Assembly: GCF_000143415.4 (NCBI RefSeq)
Contig: NW_003314311.1
Coordinates: 1,383,296 to 1,447,295 of the forward strand
From: Selaginella moellendorffii
Lineage: Eukaryota > Streptophyta > Lycopodiopsida > Selaginellales > Selaginellaceae
Reading direction: 5' to 3'
Length of the DNA: 64,000 nt
This document shows, piece by piece, positions 10,611-22,606 of the stretch. Position 1 is the stretch's first letter. The number at the start of each line of letters is the position of its first letter. A program made the position numbers and the translations under genes. The notes under the pieces were generated by a model. The model did no database searches, had not been told where the DNA came from, and saw nothing but the letters and a program-made list of their open reading frames with translations.

Positions 10611-13600
10611 AAGTGTGCCTCTTTTGATTTTCGTTATATAATAATACCAACTTTTTAACTTTCAGCTCTTTTATTCTTATTGCGTGGATTTAATCTGGAT
10701 TTGTGGTCCTGGCCGTGGCATCGACTCCGCGGCGGATTGGTGATGCTCCTCAGGTCTGTTGGCTTGGGGCTCCAGGAGCGCATGGCGGCCGTGGCGCAAG
10801 CTCCCTCGGCATCGGCGGCGCTGGCTGGCTTTTAATGGGGCTCCCTAGCTTTCCACGGCCAGCACCAGCAAGCCACGGCCATGGCCTTGGGTGCTGGCCA
10901 TGGCCCTGTCTTGGGCCGTGGCTTCTCTCGCAACCGTGGGTTGAGAGCGAGCTAATCCCAGATCGTGGTTGGGCATTCGATCGATGGTGGCGTGGATCGT
11001 TGGCCATGCCATGTCATCCCAGATAAAGTGACATTACGAAGAATATTCCTAGCGGCAAGGCACTTGAACGAGTACTTGGTATCCTTAGGGAGATCTTAGC
11101 ACAGCTCAAGAACCGGTGTCGTGTCCAATGCTGGAACTATTAGAAGATCTTTCCTCATATGATGACTAAGATTTTTGTTGGCAAGACACTACTGAGAGAG
11201 CATTACCAGCATGATCGCCACCACCACAGTTATTGCTACAGCTTGGACTACATTTAAGAATTTTTTTTAAGGTTTATCAGATCACTTTATTTATATTATT
11301 ATGTTGCAGATCTTAAGAATGCTTTTGATACTCTTGTGCCCTTGCTAAAGATCACAATCCAAATACTCCAACTATAACAAGTTGCAGAAGACTTTTAGAG
11401 GTAATTAGATTATGTTTATTCTCTATTGATAATATAAACTTTTGTATTTTAAATAATTACTAAAAATATATATTTTTCCTTTCATATACTTGCAAGTGTT
11501 CTATTTGCAATAATGCCCACAATAGTCATGTGTCTCATACATACATGGCCTTCCAAAAGAATCTTAATTTTAATTCAAACTTGATAATTTTAAAAAAAGT
11601 TTATAGTACAGATTTAAATCCTATCTCATTTAAAATTCTGCCCAAACATACCTATTTTGGCACGTAGTAAATATTTAAATTCCTGGATACCAAAATATCT
11701 TTATTTATATAAAATGCTTACAATATATTCACTATGAACTTTAATTTTAAAACTTTGTAATTTGAAATTACAATGTTTATTTAGGAATTTCTCAAAAGTG
11801 GTGCACACTCCTCTAGACTGTGTGAAAATTAAAAGGTAAAATAAACTCTTTGCCTAAATAACATATAAAATAGAGAGATATCACAAGTGGAATTATATAG
11901 CACTATTATATAAGAAAAGTGTAGATATTGAAATTTTGGGGGATAAATAGAGATAAAATAGCCACTAAAAGTTTTCAAAAGTAAAGTTTTATGTATATGT
12001 AATTATGGGATGAAATTTAACTAAAACTGGGGGATAAATGAGGATAAAATGGCACTAAAGGCTTATACAATTATGTAATTATTCATTATGCAATTACTAT
12101 TTTTACAATTGACATAAAAGATAAATAAATTAGATTACATTTATCTTATGATGATAATGTAGTGCATATGATTTTCACCTCTTATTGTATAGTGAGATAA
12201 CCATGGAGTGAAACCTTGGATATATGTCCCAAAAGAAACAGAGCAAAATTTGAATTTGAAATCTTTGAGCCATTGAATGAAGGAATGGAGCTTAACTCTC
12301 AAATATATACTCAAAGAGTGAAAGAATTGAAATATAGGCCAATTTTTGAATATACAATTAAGGAGTGAAGGAACAAGAGTACATAATGATATTAGAATAA
12401 TTCTAAAACATCTAATATTAGAATTAACATGAAAAATGGAGAAATGAAATTTGGCATTATATCAACTAGTATAGTATAGAGCTTGGGTTTAGACTTCAAC
12501 TAGATACAAACAAAGACAAACATGACCAAAAAAGAGCTAAACAATATCTGAAATTTGTTAGTCATGCTCGACTTACACACTATCCCTACTATATATTTAA
12601 AACTACCCACAATTCCCCTCTATATGAAACCACACTTTTAGCAGTCCTAAGAGTTAATCTCTGAGATAATTAATAAATATGGAATGATATTAGATTATGA
12701 ATCTAAATGTGTGAACAATATTATCATGTTTAAAACACTCTTTACATTTTATAGATATGCTCACTAACAAATTTAAACACTTTTCATAAATAGTTAATAA
12801 GACCAAAGGAGACTAACACATAGGGAATACTAGCAAAAGTGTCTTAACAGATATAATAACAACATATGAGGAATGATAGCAAAAGTGTCTTAGTGTAAGC
12901 CCTTTGGTTGCTTACACTTAGTAGATACAGTAAATAGGTGGCATTGACAAGATTTTGGTTGTTTAGGTCCTTTTCAAGTAGCAATTGGTATGTTGGATTG
13001 ACTATGGAATAAATAATTATAATTGTTAATTATAATTGTGAAATTTATTTATTCATATCTTTAAAATTAGATACAAAACTTATATATTATATATTTTGAA
13101 AAATAAAAAATAACTGTTGTGAGGGCTAACTGTACGGCTACGATGCCATATGCTAATATTAGTGTAGTGGGATTTTGGTAGCCGTCAGATTGGTTTTAAT
13201 CCGAACCACTTACTCTTGTATATAAGCTAATGTTTTTGGGCTAATTGATATGCACATTTTCCATATTCCCTTTTCATATTTCATGCACTCACATTGATGG
13301 AGGTGAGGGGCACCTTTTGATTGTCCCAGAATTTTAATTTTGATATAGCTTTTTGCATTGTCTAAATTTCCTTTTCCTTCTAGCTTTTTGTTATTTCTCT
13401 TTTTTTGCTCTTTCCTTTTCATTTATCTTCATGGTAGATCAGCAATCTCCTCCTTTAAATCTGGAGGAGCGTGGACCATACTTGAGCTCACGAGCTGAAG
13501 AGTTGAGCTCACGAGTTGAGCTCAATTTTCAATTGTAATTTAGTACAAATATTATAAACTTTAAAATTTTAAAGTTATGGCGAACTTAATAATTTCATAA

Positions 13601-14110
13601 CTCTTTATATGTTATATAGATAAAAATGTTCTAAATGACACTTCTTGTTCTAATAATTTAAATATTTACTACATGCAATAATAGAGACGTTTGTTAGAAT
13701 ATAAAATAAAATGTTTGCAAAAAGAGTATTCTTGTCACTTCTTTAAATTTGTACTCTGTACTTTCTAGCTAGTAAATGTCAGGTTCGTCAAAATTTTAAA
13801 ATTATTAAATTTGAATTAAGATTCTATATAAGGCCATATAACCATTTGAAAGGAAAAAAAAATAACTGTGATGGTACATATGCTTTGACAATACATTATA
13901 ACATCATACACTCGAAAGACTATCACAAAATATTTTTTGAGAAGGTAAAGACAAAAATGGAGACTCACAAATACTATGGGCAGTATTGCGAAAAGAACCT
14001 CATAAGTATATGAAATGAAAAGTGAAATAATAAAATATTTTTATTAATTATATAAGGTATAATTAGTTTATATTATTGATAGAGAATAAACATCGATAGT
14101 GCTGGAAAAT
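10611..14110. other. Intergenic region, GC-rich patch then AT-rich DNA
   Basis: A GC-rich patch at about 10700-11010 repeats GGCCATGG- and CCACGGCC-like words and resembles the patch at 18.3-18.8 kb in style; its frames look like low-complexity chance ORFs. From 11.0 to 14.1 kb the DNA is AT-rich without supported genes. There is a short direct repeat, GGGGGATAAAT...GATAAAAT, at about 11937 and 12028. GAGCTCACGAG-type words recur at 13480-13520. Confidence 0.6.
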
Positions 14111-17100
14111 TTAATTAGCTCCAAAAGTTTTCTGCAAATCGGCAATAGTAAGGCTTGCTTGGTGTATATGAATATCCACTTTAGGATCCTGGTGCAAAAT
14201 GTTGATGAAGATGTAGTACATATGCTTGCAAGGAGCATATGCCTTCCCATGTTCCTCGCGCTTCGTAAAGTCTGGACATGTGCAAGAAGGAAAGTCTTGA
14301 ATGGCAATTGTGTACTCTCCACCTTCTGTTTTGACTATGTATTCCTTTGCGAGCACAATGATGTACTTCGTGGAGAGAATTTCACACTCAAGTGTTTGAG
14401 CCAAGTTTATTTTACCTTGCTTTTGCTTGGAGACGGTACCAATAAATTTAACTGCCTTACCTTTTTGTGTTGGCCTCCTGTGCATCTCTGTAGGTATAGT
14501 CCTGGTTCTGTCACTCATATCTCTAACTCTCCTCTCAAGATTGAAACCAGATTTCTCAAGGTTTTCAATTTCATCCGAGGTGAGTGCAACCCCATTAGCA
14601 ACCGGCCATTCTTTAGGTACTGCATCAGGTTTAGTCACTATAGTGTCTTCAAGCCGCTTTATATGGTTGACATCAGAGTTGCAGCAATATAACCAACACC
14701 ATCTTGAAAATCCTATTTGCTTTCGTTCCCCATGGAAACATAGGGCTGGAACAGAAGCAGACTTGTCACCACAGATCCAAGCCCAACATTTGCCCCTTGG
14801 AAGCATCCCCACACACCTTACATTTGATTTCGCTGGCACTCGACGGATTGCCCATTACTTCGGCTCCACACTACGATAAGCAATTTCAACCTGCTGTGAC
14901 GCACTTTCTTCATCAGCCACTTGAGGTGGTTCGGTTCTAGGGCGATGTCTTGGAGCAGAATGATACTCAACATCAGGCTTGTGAGAGCTTTTTGCTCCAA
15001 GATCCGTGCCAACATCTTCACTAGCAAAGGAAAATCGACACTTTGAGCGGACAGTCTTCATATCACCAATAGAAGCCCGAGGAGTGTACTCCATAGATGT
15101 GCCGTGGACCACTTCCTCCACTGCAGTTGCCATTGTTCATGCTGGTGGAGTCACTTTCTTCTTCATCTGATCGTGTAACATCTCAACCGAAGGTCCTGTT
15201 TCCATGTATCTTCCTTCCTAAAATGCCAAGGCTTTTGAAGACTGCTCTACAGCGCATATCAAATCTGATAGACATGCTTCATATAGACTCATCTTCCCTT
15301 TCCCTGCCTCAGAGGAACGCCAGCTCCAATGTTTACTCTCTGAGAGATTCACAGTTGGGGTGTATGCAAGATCCTCAAGTGGTTGATCCTTATAAAAAGA
15401 TGATATTAAAAAGCAATAAAAAGAGAGGAAAAAAAGAAAAACCAACCTGAAAAGAGTGATGTCCCTATTGGAACATTCTAACTTCCCACCACCCCAACCA
15501 CGACTCAAGTTGTGGTAGATAACTTACGTCAGTATAGCCATCTTCACGCCACCACATTTGGATCTCGTTTGCTTTTGCCTCATGCTCTTCTTCAGAAGGT
15601 GCAACTTGCTATTGTTTGCACAACTCCTTAAATGCTAATTGGAAATCTGGCTTGATAAGGTGGTAGTGTTGATTTAGGCTCTGAGCCCAATGGAACTCAC
15701 AAGTCCTCTCATGACCTTCTAGGGGTAGACCATTCCCAAAGGCTACCCGGACACCATTCCAATTAGCCCCAGCCCCATCTGCCATGAAACCGCGAAAGTT
15801 GGCAGGCTTACCAGTCCACTTCAATACAATGTCGGAGAGGGACTTCCAAAATATTTTCTGAGCCATCTGGTCTTGTACTTTAAACTTTGCTGTTGCAATT
15901 TTCAAGTTACAATGTAGCCTGTGAAAAGCGCAATGTTTAAAACCATTTTAAGATAATGAGAAAAAAAACTACCTCGGATCATACACATGAGCTCCCATGG
16001 TTGTCCAACCTGCCACCCACTCCATATGGTCAAAATGTACCCATGCATTAGCAAGGTCACTTGACCCAAACATATCCATTCGGGAAACAAGATCCACACC
16101 AGAGGCAAGGCCCATGGTAGATATTTTGAAAACGAAGGGGCGCTCTTGCTCACTAACGACTTGATCTGGAAATAAACTCCCATGGATAAACTCATAGGGA
16201 CAAGTCCATTTTAGTTCAAGGATTGAGTCAATTTTTGATTGGAGTTTCCCCTCTCGAGATTCACACATCCAAGACTTTATCCTAAATAAAACAAAGTGTA
16301 AGAGAGATATTATTGAAAAGTATGTAATAATATTTTCATACCTCCTAAGGCTAGTTGTAGGTTGCACATGTCGTAGTAACTCCCGCAAGCTAGCCTCATC
16401 CAGTTGAGTATTCTTGTAGTCCGGATCAAGTAAAGTATTTGCGATAAAATCCTTGAGCACTGTCTTTTGAACATGCTTCGGAGTTGCAGATGAGTTTCTC
16501 ACAGTCTCTATCTGCACCACATCTTTGAAATGGTTGACTGAACTCCTTTGTATCCCTTCCTGTATTGGATGTGTGTGCGTACCAATATGTATTGCAGATC
16601 TACCAACCTCTCCATCCCGTGGAAGAAAATAGTACATCTTGGCCCCGCAGATGGCACGACACAATGGAGCATTCTTGCAAAACCGACACTTGAATCCAAC
16701 ACCAATGGTGTCACAGAGGGGAGGATTGGTTGTAGATCCTTCAAAAAATATGGAGTTTTTACTGTGCTCTCGATTGCATGCTTTATTCACACAATCAAAA
16801 TACCCACCACAATGAACCATGGACACTGTGCCTTCGAAATTCTGGAAATGTGTGGTCTTGATTTTGCACCAGTTGTGGACATCCTGCTTCGTCTCCATCC
16901 CCTTTCGTTTTGAGCTGACAAAAGGTGGTAGTTCAAAGAAGATATTGCCATTGTATGTAGATGGGAGCTCGTTAACAGGCCTATACAGAAAGGAACAAAC
17001 ATCGATAGAGAGGCGGGAAAACTGGAAAGTGTTGCAAACAACTTGGAATATCAGTGAAGTTGGAGTTTGGAAATTCTTGGCTCGCACTGGACTAACATCT

Positions 17101-17150
17101 CCACTAGAACTAGAAGAGGAAGAAATGATGACGACCGACTCTTGCTTCAT
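14111..17150 (-). pseudogene. MULE-type transposase gene with SWIM zinc finger, broken by stops
   Basis: Four exons on the minus strand: 17150-16342, 16281-15973, 15918-15528 and 15388-14111 (929 codons). All three introns are GT-AG and in phase. The N-terminal part is Cys/His-rich (CGGYFDCVNKACNREH; FKCRFCKNAPLC). The middle has the MULE-like segment GFMADGAGANWNGVRVAFG followed by RTCEFHWAQSLNQHY. The C-terminus has a SWIM finger, CTCPDF...APCKHM. These features fit a Mutator-like transposase or a derivative. Four in-frame stops interrupt an otherwise continuous frame: TAG 15609, TAG 15218, TGA 15134 and TAA 14855. No frameshift is needed between them. No terminal inverted repeats were found by eye. 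It could be a dead transposon or a decayed domesticated gene. Confidence 0.8.
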
Positions 17151-18241
17151 ATTCACTTTAGTAGGATCACAGCCTCGCACTTTGATTGGAGATCCAAAAA
17201 CTCAAATCTCTTTCGACTTTGAATGTTGCAAATCCCAATGTTGTCCACCTTCACCTACACCCAAAAGAAGAAACTCTGATTGTTCAATTACACCAATGTT
17301 GTTGCGAATCACAACTTCCAATGAAATAGAACCGAGAGAAAGATCGAAATGTCGGCAAAGAAAAATTTCTGAAATAAAACTTTGGGAGAAAGAAAGCGGT
17401 GGATGATCTTGGTAATGCAAAAGGAAGCTCTCCATTTTGTTGCCTTTAGGTTTTGGAATTCTGAACTTTTATAACGAAATGTCATCTCACATGTACTATG
17501 CAATTATGTGAAAAGATAGGGCGATTTCATTCTAGGATCTAACATCGAATAATGTTGTTATAATAAATTCTGTATGAAGTATATAGGACTATGTTGTACA
17601 ATATTAAAAGTCTATATACATTGAATTCAAAAACATACTCAAATTTATTATATGCACTAACTTTTGGTAGAACAGAAAGAAATATCACCTCAAGCATGTG
17701 CCATAATATGAAAGATAGGAATGATTTTATTCTAGGATCTACCATCAACCAATTGTTGCCAAATAAATTAAATATTGTACATATTTTCAGTACTTCATTA
17801 AAGCTAGAAATCATCACATTCTTCTGAACTCATTTAAATATATTCCATCTTTGTACTACCATCTATCACCTATAGTAAATTATCTATATACATTGCTTTG
17901 GAAATAACACCTTACAATTTAATAATCTTATATTTTCTAACAATTTCGTACTGTGATCAATTCAACACATGCATCTGTGACATTATTTCACATTATGACA
18001 TAGTCATATTAGAGCACACCTCCATTATTAAATTACAATTCAAAAGGACTTTGTCACGTGATTAAATCTAGGGCGGAATAGAAATTGTACAGTGCTAGAT
18101 TTATTATTTATTGTACAGTGATGATTTACTGCATCCACGATGAACGGCTATGATGAAAGTTAGGTTAGGGTTAGGGCAGCTGCCGGCGTTAGGGTTTTAC
18201 AGAAAGTAGAGCGGGAGATTGGGAGTGACTGCGGGAACAGA
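17151..18241. other. Intergenic region with an imperfect direct repeat
   Basis: About 70 bases are duplicated imperfectly at 17479-17550 and 17680-17752, both ending ATTCTAGGATCTA(A/C)CATC. The remainder is AT-rich. Near 18160-18210 the motif GGTTAGGGTTAGGGC and a further TTAGGGTT occur just before the next gene, resembling telo-box promoter elements. No other gene is seen. Confidence 0.6.
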
Positions 18242-18254
18242 ATGCCGCCAAGAG

Positions 18255-18880
18255 TAAGTTTTTTCTCCTCCTCCACTCCCTCTCCTCCCTGCCCAGTGCT
18301 GCCGCGCCCAGCGCCCCCGCGCCCACGCCATGCCCAGCACCGCCACGCCCAGCACTACCACGCCCACACCACGCCACGCTCAGCATCGCCACTGCCCAAG
18401 GCTGCCGAGCGCTGCCCACTGCCATGCCACTGCTGCCGTGCCGCCGCTGCCCAGCATCGCCCATGCCACGCCACGCCACGCCAGCGCCGCGCTGCCTAGG
18501 GCCACCGCTGCCCAGCACCGCTGCTGCCAAGTGCCCAGGCCGGGCATTTGGCTGGGCACTCCGTCTGGGCCGGCCATGGCAGGCCGGTACGCCGGCAAAC
18601 CAGTGCCAGAGCCAACTGCCCGCGCAAAGTCCGTGCAGGCCAGCCAAGGCGCTTGGCCGGCAAAGGCGCCAAGTGCTTGTGCCAAATGCCCACGCTGGGC
18701 ATTTGGCATGAGCCAGCCAAGTCCAAGTGCCCAGGCCAAGGGTACCGGGGCACTTGGCGCGCACTGGCCTTGGCGCGGGCCGGCCAAGGTGCTTGGGGGT
18801 GGCCCGGTTCGCTGGCGAACCGGCGCCTGCACCAAGCCCAAGCCCTGTTCCCCTCTTCTTATGCATTTATAATTTATAAT
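18255..18880. repeat. GC-rich low-complexity block inside intron 1 of element gene 1
   Basis: Highly GC-rich DNA made of variants of GCCCAGC, CCACGCC and AAGTGCCCAGGCC words. Long frames on both strands are Ala/Pro/Gly-rich and look like chance products. It occupies nearly all of the 646-base first intron, whose other introns are about 50 bases, so it may be an inserted or expanded minisatellite. Confidence 0.7.
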
Positions 18881-19049
18881 GAGTTTTTTTAATTTTCAGA
18901 AACGGAAGCTACTACAAAAGGAGAGGGATGTTGGATCAAAGAGAAGACATGAGGAAGATGAGATCCAGGATGATAATCAAGTTGACCTTTAGATAGAGAT
19001 TTCCACAGCGACAACTCTACCATCTTCCCAACCAGATAACTCCAGTCCA

Positions 19050-19250
19050 CATGCACCCCCACCACCACCATCGATGCCACCACCACCATTACCACCGCCA
19101 CCACCTTCACCACCATTACCACCACCACCACCTTTACCTTCATCACCACAATTACCACCACCGTCATCACCACCATTACCACCACCACCGTCATCACCAC
19201 CATCATCACCACCACCAGCGCAACCATTGTTATCACTACCATTGCTGCCA
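19050..19250 (+). repeat. (CCA)n-type tract encoding a proline-rich stretch
   Basis: CCACCACCATTACC-like units run for about 200 bases in frame with element gene 1 and encode Pro-rich text such as PPPPPSPPLPPPPP. It is simple sequence used as a flexible N-terminal segment. Confidence 0.8.
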
Positions 19251-22200
19251 TAACCACAAATGCCACTACTCTTAACATATTCACAAAATATGGCAGAAAC
19301 GGAGCAGTGCCCAAGTGCGCTTGATGGCAGTGTTGGGCCCGAGTCGGGGGCTAGATCTGATAATGGTGCTACTGGAGGTGTAGCTGAAGCTGAAAGAGAA
19401 GTGGAGCTACCTGAACACATTGTCGACAAGTGCTTCCAAGAGATAGTTTTGAGAACTAAAGAGAAGGTCATTCACACGACTCTGGAGTCTCTCAAGTGGG
19501 AAGGCCCGGGGCACATGATTCGAGAAATCCCACTATGTCGATTCACTCAGACAAGCATTGTTCGGTCTGCTTCACTGCACTTCGTCAACATGGACATCTA
19601 TAGTCTGTACAAACAGAATGGCCTTGGGACAAACATAGGTATGTTCCTTGTTTCGGTCTTCAAGCCAGGAATGACAAATACCCTCTCGGTGTCACCGGAA
19701 ATCGAGAGGGATTGGGATGACATTTGGAAAATGAAGTCCCGCGAATTTGACATCAAGCTTATGAGCCATCCTGAGACTCAACAATTTGTGGAGAAAATGT
19801 TCTACATTATCGACGGGAATCATCGCTGGTGCACGTGGATGAAGTGCATCCGAGAATGCTTCCGAGACGATCCTGTCTATCACATCAATGTTTCGGTTGG
19901 ACATGTACACGCGAGAGGATCTCTAGATGTGGCAAGGCTTGTGATAGCTTGCCACAAAATTAATGCATAAGTACCTCTCCCTCTTCAATCACTTTTAACG
20001 ATTTGTGTTTTGCAGGCTGGGATAGTTTGTAGTGTAGAAACAAAGCCTAGTACATGATATCGAGCAGATCTGATTTCTTGCCAATCTCGACGAGGATGCA
20101 GTCCATAGCCACTATAGTGATGATTTAGCATCACTTATTCGGCATCAACGAGGTCGTCAGGATGCCAATAGATGGTATAAGAATCCAGTGGCTTTTATGA
20201 CAGCTGTGTGGAGTAAGGTATGTTCTTTCAAGTATACTTCTTATCATAGAATGTTTGTGTTGTCTTCAGCCATTGGTGAAGGTTAAGCAAGATGCATATG
20301 CACAGTTGCATCGAGCTGAAAATGATCAAAAACTCTTAGAGCATTTAGCTGCAATTGACAAGAAAATCAACAACACAAAGAAGACAAAAGTAAAGAAATT
20401 ACTTAGTGTGGCTAACCCTCGACGCCCAAAGGAGTGGTTCAATATTATAACAGAGATTGCTTGTCATGAAAGTAAGTATTGTTTATGTTTACATAAAGGT
20501 TACTCACAAAAGTTATTTTTTAGTGGGCAAGACTCCAGATGAGATTATTTACAACATCTCAAAGTCAAAGCTTACATATGAGGAACAGATACACATTCTG
20601 AATGACCTCAATAGCAGACTCAGGGAAGGAGAAAAAGGTTTGGACAGTATGATGGAGACTGTGATGAGGAGGACCGTCTACATTTCACAAACTGTATATG
20701 AAGGGGAGATGTTTCTAGTGCCTTTTATAGGGGATGATCCTGAGCAACTTCCATTTAAGGACTTCGTCACCATTGAGCTTACAAAACTCGGAGAGGACTG
20801 GCTGCTAAAGAAGGCCACAAGCACGACTCCATTTGATAAACAACTTGGCCAACCTTACTTCATGCGTCGAGCGGCTTCCAGGTAACATACAATTTCTCAA
20901 CTATACTCAATTGTTTATATTCTATTATAGGTATCTCCAATATAGAGGCGTTCCTCTCGAAACACTGGTATGCACACGACTTCTGAGGCATGGTGTGAGA
21001 GATGGAGGCATGTACCCGACAACAATGAAGTTTCCAGCAGCAATAAAGCATGCTTGTCCTTGGGAATTGGAGATGCCAGATTATGAACCAACCAACCATG
21101 AGGCTGCAAGAGGCAACAATGATGACGAAGATGATGGCCATGAGAATGTCGACCCTGTTGGTGCCAATGGCGAGCAGAGTGAAGATGGCGGTGAAAACGA
21201 GATTCTTCGAGACGAAGTCGAGCAAGAGAACCAGAACGTCCAAGAAGTTCTACCTCCACAAAAGCGTGCAAATCCACATCTTGAGGAATTAGTCAACAGT
21301 GATGATGATCGTCCAAGACGTCCCTGTAACCGAGGAACTTCTCGAGGTATATTTCTTTTAATTCTCTCCTTTTCTTAGTTCCTCAAAATGGTTGCAGCAA
21401 AAACTGTCAGGAGTAACTTCATTCCAGCTCGTCTTGATGCTCGAGAAGAGGACTTGGAGGAACTTACATCTACCACACGCCACATGACGGTATGTAAATT
21501 TTTCTTAAGTTCACATCTTATCTTTGTCTTCTCCCCCTAGATTTGCTTTGTATCTCCAGTGGCATTCCGTGGTGAAGTTGGGATCTTTATTGGCTCCTAT
21601 AATTCATTGATGGCATCTTTTGAGGAGGATGCTAAGAATATGGCTATCCGGCAAAAGTGAGAGCGCTTTTATCAGAAGATCCATAGGCGACCGCTCAAGA
21701 GCACAAACTTCATGCTCTTTGACATGCCAGATGGTCTTCCAGACGCTAATGGTGATGTCCCAAGTTGGAACAACCTGACTAAAGACCACTTGAAGGATGC
21801 ATTCCTTTTGGCAGCAATTCTTCTTCACACAACCGGTCAAGTTGCCTTCATTCTTCCGAATGACCCCCATTGGATGTCCTGCCTTATAAGGTATGCAAGT
21901 CGAGTCAACTTCAAGAGGTTCTCTTCTGGGTGCATCATGGATAGTGTTGGGGTCGAGACCAAAGGTGTCCTAGACATGCCAGAGAAGGTAAGAAATCATT
22001 TTCTATTTTGGTTGTCTCTAAAGTTTTATTATTCAGGTTATGATGTGGACCTACCATGTGTTCTGCAGAAGAGAAAATGACGGTTTTCGTGATAGCGAGT
22101 GTGCTGCAAGGGTTTTGCCAAGGTATGATAGCTTTACTGACATCATACCAAATCTCATAGACGACGACATCCGCAACACATTGTCTGGGTATCAGTTCCG

Positions 22201-22606
22201 ATCTCCATCGGCGATGCATGTCCTACTTGAGCTTTATTGCCCAACTAGGGGTGTTGTCATCGATTGCACAGCAGGTAGTGGTTCGATGGTCGAAGCAGCA
22301 CATGACTCTGGTAGAAAGCTTTATTTCGTTAAAGTGGGAATTGTCATTATCCCACTTGTAAAATAAGGTTTCCAAACCTTTATATAGTATATAAATATAA
22401 CAAAATTCAACTGCATTGAGGCACATGCCATTTTATTTTAAACAAGGAAATGTTTACTCAATCACTTCTCCTCCCCCTGCCACTGCTTCACCTCTCTCTT
22501 CTCCTTGTCATCGTCGTCTAATTTCTTTCCATCCTTTTAATATTGGCTTAGTTGCTCCGAGTCTAGGTGGAGCCCAAGTCCCCATTCAATCTTTACTTTC
22601 CCCTTA

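Larger units (their letters stand above)
18242..22366 (+). pseudogene. Element gene 1: ParB-like motif plus DNA-methyltransferase-like domain, broken
   Basis: Nine exons fit in phase (1042 codons): 18242-18253, 18900-19966, 20016-20217, 20270-20471, 20524-20881, 20931-21346, 21398-21489, 21541-21987 and 22037-22366. After a basic start and a proline-rich tract (19050-19250), residues near 308 read FYIIDGNHRW, the hallmark of ParB/sulfiredoxin-fold proteins. The C-terminal third has methylase order: FMLFDMPDGLPD (~21710) where DPPY is expected, then GVVIDCTAGSGSMVEAA (~22250), an FxGxG-type cofactor loop. An acidic linker (~21100-21300) separates the parts. In-frame stops lie at 18990, 19251, 20023, 20035, 20071 and 21658, and the donor after exon 2 reads ATAAGT instead of GTAAGT. 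The copy is therefore dead. ParB-methylase fusions are known in bacteria and phages. Their presence in an intron-rich plant gene suggests an ancient mobile-element gene. The domain calls are by motif and order only. Confidence 0.7.

Noticed and set aside
10703-11026. GC-rich frames of 85-107 codons on both strands
   Set aside because: They are Gly/Ala/Pro/Trp-rich products of repeated GGCCATGG-like words, typical of low-complexity DNA.
12898-12945. CCTTTGGTTGCTTACACTTA, also at 58090-58110 near the 5S-like piece
   Set aside because: This looks like a short shared retroelement fragment; too little sequence to define an element.
18189-18892. Long Ala/Pro-rich frames (up to 225 codons) on both strands
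   Set aside because: All six frames stay open because the DNA is GC-rich and repetitive; the stretch fits an intron of element gene 1.
18889-19471. Minus-strand frames rich in Val/Met or Gly opposite the (CCA)n tract
   Set aside because: They are shadows of the proline-coding tract of element gene 1.
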